Of a stretch of DNA of 64,000 nt, positions 48,501-64,000 are shown in pieces. The DNA is from Sinosporangium album (GTDB taxonomy: Bacteria; Actinomycetota; Actinomycetes; Streptosporangiales; Streptosporangiaceae), in the NCBI RefSeq assembly GCF_900100605.1, contig NZ_FNCN01000017.1, forward strand, positions 61,465-125,464, given 5' to 3'. A model generated the notes under the pieces. The model ran no database searches. It was not told the origin of the DNA and saw nothing but the letters and a program-made list of their open reading frames with translations. The translations under genes and the position numbers were made by a program. Numbering within the stretch: position 1 is the stretch's first letter; every line of letters begins with the position of its first letter.

Positions 48501-48869
48501 TTAGAGCACCTCCGGAGCGAGCGAGATGATGCGCATGAACTTCTTCTCGCGCAGCTCGCGGCCGACCGGACCGAAGATACGCGTGCCCCTGGGGTCACCA
48601 CTGTCCTTGATGATGACGGCGGCGTTCTCGTCGAAGCGGATGTAGGAGCCGTCGGGGCGGCGGCGCTCCTTGCGGGTGCGCACCACGACAGCCTTGACAA
48701 CGTCGCCCTTCTTCACGCCGCCACCGGGAAGGGCGTCCTTCACCGTAGCGACGATGACGTCGCCGATACCCGCGTAGCGCCGACCCGAGCCGCCGAGCAC
48801 GCGGATGCAGAGAATCTCCTTGGCACCCGTGTTGTCGGCGACCTTGAGCCGCGACTCCTGCTGGATCAC
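48501..48869 (-). CDS. rplN: 50S ribosomal protein L14
   Basis: A 122-residue beta-barrel protein that forms bridge B8 to the small subunit. It begins [20 protein letters not shown] and has [20 protein letters not shown]. It is the first gene of the spc operon here, following a hairpin terminator after rpsQ. A GGGAG lies before the GTG start. Its stop abuts the rplX start. Confidence 0.98.
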   Translation of the reverse strand: MIQQESRLKVADNTGAKEILCIRVLGGSGRRYAGIGDVIVATVKDALPGGGVKKGDVVKAVVVRTRKERRRPDGSYIRFDENAAVIIKDSGDPRGTRIFGPVGRELREKKFMRIISLAPEVL

Positions 48870-48984
48870 GTCAACTCCCGTGTGTCGCGCTGGTTCTCAC
48901 CGTCTGGGTGAGCCTGGCGGAACTGGTTATGGTCTTAGTCCCTGAGAGCCGGATTTCCGACTTCCCAGGGGGAAACGCCCGCGT

Positions 48985-49006
48985 GGGGGGTGAATGGTCA
49001 CCCCCC
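48985..49006 (-). terminator. hairpin terminator between the S10 and spc operons
   Basis: GGGGGGTGA and TCACCCCCC form a perfect 9-bp stem with an ATGG loop, 10 bp after the rpsQ stop. It marks the classical S10/spc boundary. Confidence 0.75.
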
Positions 49007-49016
49007 ATTGGGCGAT

Positions 49017-49292
49017 CTACTTGGCCCGCTCGAGGATCTCGACGACGCGCCACCGCTTGGTGGCGGACAGCGGCCGGGTCTCCATCAGGAGCACGCGGTC
49101 ACCGACGCCACACTCGTTCTTCTCGTCATGCGCCTTGTACTTGGTCGTACGACGGATGACCTTGCCGTACAGCGGGTGCTTGACGCGGTCTTCCACCGCG
49201 ACAACGACGGTCTTGTCCATCTTGTCGCTGACGACCAGGCCCTCACGGGTCTTGCGGTAGTTCCGCGTCGCCTTCTCAGTTGTCTCAGCCAT
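49017..49292 (-). CDS. rpsQ: 30S ribosomal protein S17
   Basis: Primary 16S rRNA-binding protein, 91 residues, OB-fold. Segments such as [20 protein letters not shown] and [20 protein letters not shown] are diagnostic. Its start overlaps rpmC by 8 bp. It is the last gene of the S10 operon, followed by a hairpin and a 147-bp gap. Confidence 0.98.
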   Translation of the reverse strand: MAETTEKATRNYRKTREGLVVSDKMDKTVVVAVEDRVKHPLYGKVIRRTTKYKAHDEKNECGVGDRVLLMETRPLSATKRWRVVEILERAK

Positions 49293-49524
49293 CGCTCGAT
49301 TCCTTGTCGTCCTTCACAACGATGCCGAGCTCCTGCTCCCGCATCACGGTGTAGATACGGGCGATCTCGCGGCGGACGGCACGCAGCCGCCCGTGGCTCT
49401 CCAACTGGCCGGTCGCGGCCTGGAAGCGGAGGTTGAACAGCTCCTCCTTCGCCTCCTTCAGCTTGGCGACCAGTTCGTCCCGGTCCTGCACCCGCAGCTC
49501 ACCGGCGGTCAGGCCCTTAGCCAT
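49285..49524 (-). CDS. rpmC: 50S ribosomal protein L29
   Basis: A 79-residue helical protein at the tunnel exit, near the docking site for trigger factor and SRP. It has the [20 protein letters not shown] motif and a longer acidic C-terminal tail ([13 protein letters not shown]). The ATG at 49524 shares its A with the rplP stop (TGATG), which implies termination-reinitiation. It overlaps rpsQ by 8 bp. Confidence 0.97.
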   Translation of the reverse strand: MAKGLTAGELRVQDRDELVAKLKEAKEELFNLRFQAATGQLESHGRLRAVRREIARIYTVMREQELGIVVKDDKESSDG

Positions 49525-49943
49525 CACGCCTCACCCACTTCTCGCTTGACGAACCGGCACTTCATCGGAAGCTTGTGCATCGCACGCCGCAGCGCCTCAC
49601 GGGCCACCGGCTCGGCCACGCCCGACAGTTCGAACATGACGCGACCGGGCTTGACGTTCGCGATCCACCACTCGGGAGAACCCTTACCGGAACCCATACG
49701 GGTCTCAGCCGGCTTCTTCGTGAGCGGACGGTCCGGATAGATGTTGATCCACACCTTGCCACCACGACGGATGTGACGCGTCATGGCGATACGGGCGGAC
49801 TCGATCTGGCGGTTGGTCACATAGGCGTGCTCAAGCGCCTGGATCCCATACTCGCCGAAGACGACGCGCGTGCCGCCCTTGGCCATACCACTGCGGTCGG
49901 GCCGGTGCTGCTTACGGTGCTTGACCCTGCGAGGGATCAGCAT
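49524..49943 (-). CDS. rplP: 50S ribosomal protein L16
   Basis: A 139-residue protein that positions A-site tRNA. It begins [20 protein letters not shown] and has [20 protein letters not shown] and [20 protein letters not shown]. The length is standard. It follows rpsC by 2 bp and is coupled to rpmC. Confidence 0.98.
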   Translation of the reverse strand: MLIPRRVKHRKQHRPDRSGMAKGGTRVVFGEYGIQALEHAYVTNRQIESARIAMTRHIRRGGKVWINIYPDRPLTKKPAETRMGSGKGSPEWWIANVKPGRVMFELSGVAEPVAREALRRAMHKLPMKCRFVKREVGEA

Positions 49944-49945
49944 GG

Positions 49946-50775
<830 letters not shown>

Positions 50776-50776
<1 letters not shown>

Positions 50777-51144
50777 TAGCGGGTCCTTCCCTTCGGCTTG
50801 CCCTGGCCCGCGGGCCGGGACTCGACGATCACAGTGATGTGGCTCGTCCGCTTGTTGATCCGATAGGCACGGCCCTGGGCACGGGGGCGGAACCGCTTCA
50901 GCGTCGGCCCCTCGTCGACCCACGCGCGGCTCACGACAAGCGTGTCGCGGTCGAGCTTGAAGTTGTGCTCCGCGTTCGCCATGGCGCTCGAAAGCACCTT
51001 GTAGATCGGCTCACTCGCCGACTGGGTGGCGAACTGCAGTACGGCCTGCGCCTCCGAAGCGGGCAGCCCGCGAATGAGGTCCACCACGCGGCGGGCCTTC
51101 TGGGGCGTGACGCGGACAAACCGCGCCTGAGCCCTGGCTTCCAT
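50776..51144 (-). CDS. rplV: 50S ribosomal protein L22
   Basis: A 122-residue protein whose hairpin lines the exit tunnel. Segments: [20 protein letters not shown] and the beta-hairpin [20 protein letters not shown]. The tip shows no obvious macrolide-resistance insertion. It follows rpsS by 31 bp and overlaps rpsC by one base. Confidence 0.98.
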
Positions 51145-51175
51145 CGCTTACTCCTCTTATAACTTCGAAAGGCGC

Positions 51176-51454
51176 TTATCGCCGACTGCGGCGGTCTTCC
51201 TTGACGTGGCTGCGGAACGTCCGCGTCGGAGCGAACTCACCCAGCTTGTGGCCGATCATCGAGTCGGTGATGAACACCGGCACGTGCTTGCGGCCGTCGT
51301 GCACGGCGATCGTGTGGCCGATCATGTCGGGCACGATCATGGAGCGGCGCGACCACGTCTTGATGACGTTCTTGGTGCCCTTCTCGTTCTGGACGTCGAC
51401 CTTCTTCTGAAGGTGGTGGTCCACGAAGGGGCCCTTCTTAAGGCTACGTGGCAT
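51176..51454 (-). CDS. rpsS: 30S ribosomal protein S19
   Basis: A 92-residue head protein that pairs with S13. It reads [20 protein letters not shown], then [20 protein letters not shown] and [19 protein letters not shown]. It lies 11 bp after rplB. Complete and typical. Confidence 0.98.
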   Translation of the reverse strand: MPRSLKKGPFVDHHLQKKVDVQNEKGTKNVIKTWSRRSMIVPDMIGHTIAVHDGRKHVPVFITDSMIGHKLGEFAPTRTFRSHVKEDRRSRR

Positions 51455-51465
51455 ATCGGCTGCTC

Positions 51466-52302
51466 CTACCGCTTCTTCCTCTTGCTGCGACGTCGGATGA
51501 TCAGGCGGTCGCTCGGCTTGTTCGCCTGGCGGGTGCGGCCTTCCGGCTTGCCCTTGGGGTTGACCGGGTGGCGACCACCGGAGGTCTTGCCCTCACCACC
51601 ACCGTGCGGGTGGTCGACCGGGTTCATCGCGACACCGCGGACGGTCGGACGCTTGCCCTTCCACCGCATACGGCCGGCCTTACCCCAGTTGATGTTGGCC
51701 TGCTCGGCGTTGCCGACCTGGCCCACCGACGCGCGGCAACGCACGTCGACCATGCGCATTTCGCCCGAGGGCATACGCAGCGTGGCGTACTGGCCCTCCT
51801 TGGCGAGGAGCTGGATCTGCGCACCGGCGGAACGGCCCAGCTTGGCGCCGCCGCCCGGCCTCAGCTCCACCGCATGGATGAAGGTACCGGTCGGGATGTT
51901 GCGCAGCGGCAGGCAGTTGCCCGGCTTGATGTCGGCCCCGGGGCCGTTCTCAATGCGGTCGCCCTGCTTGATGCCGGTCGGCGCGATGATGTAGCGCTTC
52001 TCGCCATCGGCATAGTGCAGCAGAGCGATGCGGGAGGTGCGGTTCGGGTCGTACTCGATGTGAGCGACCTTGGCCGGGATGCCGTCCTTGTCGTTCCGCT
52101 TGAAGTCGATGATGCGGTAGGCACGCTTGTGGCCGCCGCCCTGGTGGCGGGCGGTGATACGGCCGTGGACGTTACGGCCGCCCTTGCCGTGCAGGGGAGC
52201 AAGCAGCGACTTCTCCGGCGTGCTGCGCGTGATCTCGGAGAAGTCCGAGACGCTGGCGCCGCGGCGACCTGGAGTCGTCGGCTTGTACTTACGGATGCCC
52301 AT
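51466..52302 (-). CDS. rplB: 50S ribosomal protein L2
   Basis: A 278-residue protein essential near the peptidyl-transferase centre and subunit bridge B7b. It has [20 protein letters not shown], the RNA-binding domain [20 protein letters not shown], and [15 protein letters not shown] with the conserved His. The Lys-rich C-terminus (RRRSKRKKR) is normal. A 169-bp spacer with two hairpins separates it from rplW. Confidence 0.98.
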   Translation of the reverse strand: MGIRKYKPTTPGRRGASVSDFSEITRSTPEKSLLAPLHGKGGRNVHGRITARHQGGGHKRAYRIIDFKRNDKDGIPAKVAHIEYDPNRTSRIALLHYADGEKRYIIAPTGIKQGDRIENGPGADIKPGNCLPLRNIPTGTFIHAVELRPGGGAKLGRSAGAQIQLLAKEGQYATLRMPSGEMRMVDVRCRASVGQVGNAEQANINWGKAGRMRWKGKRPTVRGVAMNPVDHPHGGGEGKTSGGRHPVNPKGKPEGRTRQANKPSDRLIIRRRSKRKKR

Positions 52303-52330
52303 CTTTTTCGTTCATCCTTTGTCGTCATCG

Positions 52331-52392
52331 GGTCCGTCCTACGTGGCGGTCGGACGGACCCCTTCGTACCGGTCGAGTTCGCCTACTCGACC
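52331..52392 (-). other. two hairpins in the rplW-rplB spacer
   Basis: GGTCCGTCC/GGACGGACC (9-bp stem, 52331-52360) and GGTCGAG/CTCGACC (7-bp stem, 52371-52392) lie in the 169-bp gap, the largest within the S10 operon. They may serve in processing or in regulating the distal part. Confidence 0.45.
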
Positions 52393-52471
52393 TGGATCCA
52401 CCGGGGTGAACCGCGGGTCATGTACGGCTTACTCGTCCATCTGCTGGCTTGTCGGCCACGGACGCGCTGGT

Positions 52472-52774
52472 TCAGCCGATCTGGCCGAAGATGTCGATCC
52501 GGTCGCCCTCTACCAGGCTCACAATCGCGCGCTTGGTGTCGGGCCTCTTGCCGAAGCCGTGGCGGGTGCGCTTGCGCTTACCCTGCCGGTTGATCGTGTT
52601 CACGCTGGTGACCTTGACCCCGAAGATCTGCTCAACGGCGATCTTGATCTGGGTCTTGTTCGCGGTCGGCTTCACCAGGAACGTGTACTTGTTGTGCTCG
52701 TCGATCAGGCCGTAGCTCTTCTCGGAGACGATCGGCTTGATGATGACGTCACGCGGGTCGGCGATCTTCTCCAT
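52472..52774 (-). CDS. rplW: 50S ribosomal protein L23
   Basis: A 100-residue tunnel-exit protein that docks trigger factor and SRP. It reads [20 protein letters not shown], then [20 protein letters not shown] and the RNA-binding loop [20 protein letters not shown]. The ATG shares one base with the rplD stop. The C-terminus is slightly extended ([11 protein letters not shown]). Confidence 0.98.
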   Translation of the reverse strand: MEKIADPRDVIIKPIVSEKSYGLIDEHNKYTFLVKPTANKTQIKIAVEQIFGVKVTSVNTINRQGKRKRTRHGFGKRPDTKRAIVSLVEGDRIDIFGQIG

Positions 52775-53436
52775 CAGGCGTCTTCCTTCGCGCTCTCGCT
52801 GCCGCCGGTCGCCGAGAGGCGTGCCACGACCTGCTCGTACGCCTCCTGCGTGAAGACGACGTCGTCGTGCAGCAGCACGTCGTAGGTATTGAGCTGGCCC
52901 GCGTCCAGCAGGTGGACCTCAGGAACGTTGCGCAGGCTCATCCAGGTGAGCTCATCGCCCTCGTCGACAACGACGAGCACGCTGGCGGCCTTGGTCACCT
53001 TGCGCAGCGCCTCGAGCGCCGCCTTGGTCTTCGGGGTCTCGCCGGTGACGAGACCGCTGACCACGTGGACCTGGCCGCTGGCGGCCCGGTTCGACAGCGC
53101 GCCGCGCAGAGCGGCGGCCTTCATCTTCTTCGGGGTCTTCTGCGCGTAGTCACGCGGCACCGGGCCGTGGACGACGCCACCGCCGGTGAACTGCGGCGCA
53201 CGGGTCGAACCCTGACGGGCCCGGCCGGTGCCCTTCTGCCGGTACGGCTTCTTGCCGCCACCGCTGACCTCGCCCCGCGTCTTGGTCTTGTGGGTGCCCT
53301 GCCGGCGAGCGGCGAGCTGGGCCACCACGACCTGGTGCATCAGCGGGATGTTGACCTTCGCGCCGAAGACGGCTTCCGGAAGCTCGACCGTGCCGGTCTT
53401 GGCGCCGGCCGCGTCGAGGACGTCGATGGTGCTCAC
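52774..53436 (-). CDS. rplD: 50S ribosomal protein L4
   Basis: A 220-residue tunnel protein, and in E. coli the autogenous repressor of the S10 operon. It has the extended loop [40 protein letters not shown], and the globular C-terminal part. Its GTG start overlaps rplC by 4 bp (GTGA). Whether L4 regulates this operon is unknown. Confidence 0.98.
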   Translation of the reverse strand: MSTIDVLDAAGAKTGTVELPEAVFGAKVNIPLMHQVVVAQLAARRQGTHKTKTRGEVSGGGKKPYRQKGTGRARQGSTRAPQFTGGGVVHGPVPRDYAQKTPKKMKAAALRGALSNRAASGQVHVVSGLVTGETPKTKAALEALRKVTKAASVLVVVDEGDELTWMSLRNVPEVHLLDAGQLNTYDVLLHDDVVFTQEAYEQVVARLSATGGSESAKEDA

Positions 53437-54086
53437 TTGCTGGCCCCCTTCTTGGCCGCGGTGCGGATGAGGACCAGACTGCCGTTGGCGCCAGGGATCG
53501 CACCCTTGATGAGAATCAGGTTCTTCTCAACGTCGACGGCGTGGACCTTGAGGCTCTGGATCGTCTTGCGCACGTTGCCCATGCGGCCGGCCATCCGGAC
53601 ACCCTTGAAGACGCGACCGGGGGTCGCGCATCCGCCGATGGAGCCGGGCGAACGGTGCTTGCGCTGGGTGCCGTGGGAGGCGCCCAGACCGCCGAAGCCG
53701 TGCCGCTTCATGACACCGGCGAAGCCCTTACCCTTGCTCTTGCCCGTCACGTCGACGAACTGGCCGGCCTCGAAGGTGTCGGCCAGGAGCTCCTGGCCGA
53801 TCGTGTACTCGCTCGCGTCGTCCGTGCGGATCTCGGTGAAGTAGCGGCGCGGGGTGATGTCGTGCTTGCGCAGGTAGTCACCCAGCGGCTTGTTGACCTT
53901 GCGCGGGTCGACCTGTCCGAACCCGAGCTGGATGGCGGAATAGCCGTCACGGTCGGGAGTGCGGACCCGGGTCACCACGCACGGACCGGCCTCGACCACG
54001 GTGACCGGGACGATCCGGTTATCCGCATCGAAGACCTGGGTCATGCCGAGCTTCTTGCCCAGGACGCCCTTGATCTGCTTAGCCAT
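53433..54086 (-). CDS. rplC: 50S ribosomal protein L3
   Basis: A 217-residue early-assembly protein with a loop close to the peptidyl-transferase centre. It reads [20 protein letters not shown], then the loop [20 protein letters not shown] and [19 protein letters not shown]. It lies 14 bp after rpsJ and overlaps rplD. Length and motifs are standard. Confidence 0.98.
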   Translation of the reverse strand: MAKQIKGVLGKKLGMTQVFDADNRIVPVTVVEAGPCVVTRVRTPDRDGYSAIQLGFGQVDPRKVNKPLGDYLRKHDITPRRYFTEIRTDDASEYTIGQELLADTFEAGQFVDVTGKSKGKGFAGVMKRHGFGGLGASHGTQRKHRSPGSIGGCATPGRVFKGVRMAGRMGNVRKTIQSLKVHAVDVEKNLILIKGAIPGANGSLVLIRTAAKKGASK

Positions 54087-54100
54087 GTCAGTGCGTTCCC

Positions 54101-54409
54101 TCAGAGCTTGATCGAAATGTCGACGCCGGCGGGGAGGTCGAGACGCATGAGCGAGTCGACGGTCTTGGGCGTCGGGTCGATGATGTCAATGAGCCGCTTG
54201 TGCGTGCGCATCTCGAAGTGCTCGCGGCTGTCCTTGTACTTGTGCGGCGAACGGATGACGCAGTACACGTTCTTCTCGGTCGGCAGCGGAACCGGTCCCG
54301 CGACCTTGGCGCCGGTCCGCGTCACCGTCTCCACGATCTTCTTGGCCGAGCTGTCGATGACCTCGTGGTCATAGGCCTTAAGCCGGATGCGGATCTTCTG
54401 TCCCGCCAT
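54101..54409 (-). CDS. rpsJ: 30S ribosomal protein S10
   Basis: A 102-residue head protein (also NusE, the antitermination partner of NusB). It starts [20 protein letters not shown] and has [20 protein letters not shown] and [20 protein letters not shown]. First gene of the S10 operon, 190 bp downstream of the tuf terminator, with GAGG about 5 nt before the ATG. Confidence 0.98.
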   Translation of the reverse strand: MAGQKIRIRLKAYDHEVIDSSAKKIVETVTRTGAKVAGPVPLPTEKNVYCVIRSPHKYKDSREHFEMRTHKRLIDIIDPTPKTVDSLMRLDLPAGVDISIKL

Positions 54410-54495
54410 AGTGGCCTCGGTGTCCTTCGCTGTCGTCCTGTAAAAGCTTCGTGCGGCCTTCTGCCGCTATGGGTGACCCCCGGCCAACCCATTCC

Positions 54496-54542
54496 GTGAT
54501 CTTGCAGGTGTTTCGAGCGACTCGAAACCACTGCGAGATCAC
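54496..54542 (-). promoter_or_regulatory. 47-nt imperfect hairpin upstream of rpsJ
   Basis: The 21-nt arms GTGATCTTGCAGGTGTTTCGA and TCGAAACCACTGCGAGATCAC pair except at three positions (one becomes a G-U pair on one strand), with a 5-nt loop. It lies between the tuf terminator and rpsJ, 87 bp before the start codon, so it is in the S10 leader or promoter. Confidence 0.65.
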
Positions 54543-54598
54543 GGCCCGGATCCCGGTGGCCCTGGAGCATGTCACCTGACTGTGCCCCATCGTGGTTA

Positions 54599-54630
54599 GG
54601 CGGTCGGCCCCTGAACCGGGGCCGACCGCC
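54599..54630 (-). terminator. intrinsic terminator of the str operon
   Basis: GGCGGTCGGCCCC and GGGGCCGACCGCC form a perfect 13-bp stem with a 6-nt loop, 14 bp after the tuf stop. Confidence 0.9.
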
Positions 54631-54644
54631 GCCCCGCGGTCGTG

Positions 54645-55838
<1,194 letters not shown>

Positions 55839-55931
55839 TGCTCTGTCTCCTTAGAGATTCTGACTTGACTTTCTTAACTCCGGCTCGGGGAGCGTCGCCC
55901 CGGGCCCACCGAGGTGGGCCCGTAGGCGGGG

Positions 55932-58031
<2,100 letters not shown>

Positions 58032-58070
58032 TTCTCTCGCGTCCTCGTCGTCTCGTCGAACCCGCCGGTA

Positions 58071-58541
58071 TTACCAGCGGTAGTGGGCGAAGGCCTTGTT
58101 GGACTCGGCCATCTTGTGGGTGTCCTCACGCCGCTTGACGCTGGCGCCGAGGCCGTTGCTGGCGTCGAGCAGCTCGTTCATGAGGCGCTCGGTCATGGTC
58201 TTCTCACGGCGCGCCCGGGAGTACTGCACGAGCCAGCGCAGCGCCAGCGTGGTGCTGCGCGCGGCACGCACCTCGACCGGCACCTGGTAGGTCGCGCCAC
58301 CGACGCGGCGGCTGCGGACCTCGAGGGTCGGCTTCACGTTGTCGAGCGCACGCTTGAGCGTGACCACCGGGTCGTTGCCCGTCTTCTCCCTGCAGCCCTC
58401 AAGCGCGTCGTAGACGATCGTCTGCGCGAGCGAGCGCTTACCGTTGAGGAGCACCTTGTTGATCAGCGCGGTGACCAGCGGCGAGCTGTAGACCGGGTCG
58501 GCGACAAGCTGGCGGCGCCCGGGAGAACCCTTGCGAGGCAT
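58071..58541 (-). CDS. rpsG: 30S ribosomal protein S7
   Basis: A 156-residue assembly initiator of the small-subunit head. It reads [20 protein letters not shown], then [20 protein letters not shown] and the C-terminal [15 protein letters not shown]. The ATG at 58541 is the family start; an ATG-like start 20 codons earlier would overlap rpsL and is rejected. One base separates it from the rpsL stop. Confidence 0.98.
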   Translation of the reverse strand: MPRKGSPGRRQLVADPVYSSPLVTALINKVLLNGKRSLAQTIVYDALEGCREKTGNDPVVTLKRALDNVKPTLEVRSRRVGGATYQVPVEVRAARSTTLALRWLVQYSRARREKTMTERLMNELLDASNGLGASVKRREDTHKMAESNKAFAHYRW

Positions 58542-58542
58542 G

Positions 58543-58917
58543 TCAGCTCTTCTCCTTCTTCGCGCCGTAGCGGCTGCGGGCCTGCTTGCGGTTACGGACA
58601 CCCTGCGTGTCGAGCGACCCGCGAATAATCTTGTAGCGGACGCCGGGGAGGTCCTTCACACGACCGCCACGCACGAGGACGATCGAGTGCTCCTGCAGGT
58701 TGTGGCCGACACCGGGGATGTAAGCAGTGACCTCAATGCCGTTGGTCAGCTTCACACGAGCGACCTTGCGCAGCGCCGAGTTGGGCTTCTTGGGGGTCGT
58801 GGTGTAGACGCGGGTGCACACACCGCGCCGCTGGGGGCTCCCCTTGAGCGCAGGAGTCTTGGTCTTAGTGACCTTGTCCTGCCGGCCCTTTCGGACCAAC
58901 TGCTGAATTGTGGGCAC
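58543..58917 (-). CDS. rpsL: 30S ribosomal protein S12
   Basis: Decoding-centre protein of 124 residues. The loops [20 protein letters not shown] (Lys43) and [20 protein letters not shown] are intact, so the streptomycin-dependence and resistance positions look wild type. The GTG start has AAAGG 9 nt upstream. First gene of rpsL-rpsG-fusA-tuf, with a good promoter about 250 bp upstream. Confidence 0.98.
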   Translation of the reverse strand: MPTIQQLVRKGRQDKVTKTKTPALKGSPQRRGVCTRVYTTTPKKPNSALRKVARVKLTNGIEVTAYIPGVGHNLQEHSIVLVRGGRVKDLPGVRYKIIRGSLDTQGVRNRKQARSRYGAKKEKS

Positions 58918-59175
58918 TACGTCTGCCTTTCGTGCCTGAGGCCGGTTCTACGAAAAAACTGTTGGACAAGCAGTTTGCAGGCGCTGCCGGTGTCATGACC
59001 TGCGATTCTTCCCTCGCCTCCGACCCCCGCGCTCGGGCGTGTCGCGTAATTACCACGTCACTCCCGGCACCAGCCGGATATTGGGGAGGCCACACGGCGC
59101 TCTGCTCAACCCCCGGAACGAGAGCCCATAGGAGCACACGCATGAGAGCCCATGTAGCCACGGGCACGAAGGGAA

Positions 59176-59204
59176 AGACTACCCAGCCCGTTGCAACACG
59201 TCAA
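59176..59204 (-). promoter_or_regulatory. str operon promoter (rpsL-rpsG-fusA-tuf)
   Basis: On the minus strand: -35 TTGACG (59199-59204), 17-bp spacer, -10 TAGTCT (59176-59181). The start is predicted near 59169. The -10 hexamer is identical to that of the rplM promoter. Confidence 0.82.
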
Positions 59205-59453
59205 AACGGTTGCACTCCCAGGTCACCCGTGGCGGGTAACCGCAACATCGCGCCGTGGCTCCGCGGCCGGTATCCCTCCGGCCGCCATCAGACTCCCAAT
59301 AAGTATACCCGCACTCGCACAGTGACGCGCACCCAAACGCTCGTCCCACACGGCGATCCCGTGTCAAGGTTCCCCCACGCACGACCGACCATGCATCAAC
59401 AACCGGTGTTGTCCCGACAGCCTCCCGATACCCTCCCGACACCGCTACGAGCC

Positions 59454-59483
59454 CACGAGATCACGAGATCACGAGATCACGAG
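59454..59483. repeat. 8-bp tandem repeat
   Basis: CACGAGAT is repeated three times and followed by CACGAG, in non-coding sequence about 250 bp upstream of the str promoter. A possible variable-number site. Confidence 0.8.
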
Positions 59484-59675
59484 TCTCCGGTACGGCTACC
59501 GCCCCCGTCGACCACTCCCCCGCATTGCACCCGCATGGCACAAGCGGAGCACGCGCATCCCATCTCCGCGGCGTACACCGTCACCATGGGCCGATCCGCG
59601 GCACGCGCACCGCACTGCCGGCGGCGCGAGCCGTACAGCCCCACGGAACCGACAATGAGGGAACACCCCGGGAAC

Positions 59676-59716
59676 GACCGAGCGCCCGGCCCCACACGGG
59701 GGCCGGGCGCTCGGTC
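59676..59716 (-). terminator. intrinsic terminator of rpoBC
   Basis: A perfect 18-bp stem (GACCGAGCGCCCGGCCCC and its complement) with a 5-nt loop starts 10 bp after the rpoC stop. Confidence 0.93.
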
Positions 59717-59725
59717 CGCCTGCGA

Positions 59726-63601
<3,876 letters not shown>

Positions 63602-63624
63602 TTCGTAATCCCCTTAGCGTTTGA

Positions 63625-64000
<376 letters not shown>

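Larger units (their letters stand above)
58918..59725. other. 808-bp region between rpoC and rpsL
   Basis: No gene is supported; a 273-codon plus-strand frame is low-complexity Thr/Arg/Pro sequence without a ribosome binding site. From the rpoC side it holds the rpoC terminator (59676-59716), an 8-bp tandem repeat (59454-59483), the str promoter (59176-59204), and a leader of about 250 nt. Close to rpsL a weak AAACTG/CAGTTT stem followed by T residues (58953-58976, minus strand) could be an attenuator. Confidence 0.65.

Overview
The window is a chromosomal core segment of a high-GC Gram-positive actinomycete. Three things show this: strongly G/C-ending codons, frequent GTG and TTG starts, and actinobacterial gene blocks (guaB3-guaB-DUF5319-rsdA-sigD, groES-groEL1 under a CIRCE operator, tsaD-rimI-tsaB, alr-nnr-acpS, rplM-rpsI-glmM, then rpoA to rpoB). 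The order resembles Streptomyces and Mycobacterium. The sequence details fit Streptosporangiales best (inference from memory of family sequences, not from a search). There are no insertion sequences, phage genes, CRISPR arrays, tRNAs or rRNAs that I can see.

Layout. 1-2.1 kb: 3' part of nagA and a VOC-family gene. 2.1-6.3 kb: purine synthesis (guaB, guaB3), a DUF5319 gene, and sigD with a very short RsdA-like anti-sigma gene. 6.4-8.7 kb: groES-groEL1 with promoter and CIRCE. 9.1-12.6 kb: a THUMP-like methyltransferase and a long repetitive coiled-coil protein. 12.7-21 kb (minus strand): t6A genes (tsaD, rimI, tsaB, tsaE) interrupted by a class F sortase and a putative anchored lipoprotein, then a hydrolase, alr, nnr and acpS. 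21-26.9 kb (plus strand): a 58-aa membrane peptide, coaA, a DUF389 protein and two consecutive ABC ATPase/permease pairs. 27-29.6 kb: rplM-rpsI-glmM. 29.8-35 kb (plus strand): a CAP-domain protein and two paralogous single-pass membrane proteins sharing a two-cysteine extracytoplasmic domain, one of them with about 880 proline-rich residues in front. 35-59 kb (minus strand): truA, then the alpha, spc, S10 and str ribosomal operons. 59.7-64 kb: rpoC and the 3' end of rpoB.

How it fits together. The minus strand carries nearly all the information-processing genes in collinear operons, with many 1-8 nt overlaps that imply coupled translation. Intrinsic terminators mark operon ends: after groEL, between the ABC operon and glmM, after rplQ, between rpsQ and rplN, after tuf and after rpoC. 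The plus-strand genes are mostly envelope or accessory functions placed between these blocks. Several single genes have a TANNNT hexamer 6-8 nt before the start codon and no Shine-Dalgarno sequence, so they are probably transcribed as leaderless mRNAs.

The best candidate for something undescribed is the 29.8-35.0 kb envelope cluster. Next are the coiled-coil protein, which switches from 14-residue to 11-residue repeats, and the membrane-less anti-sigma-D protein.
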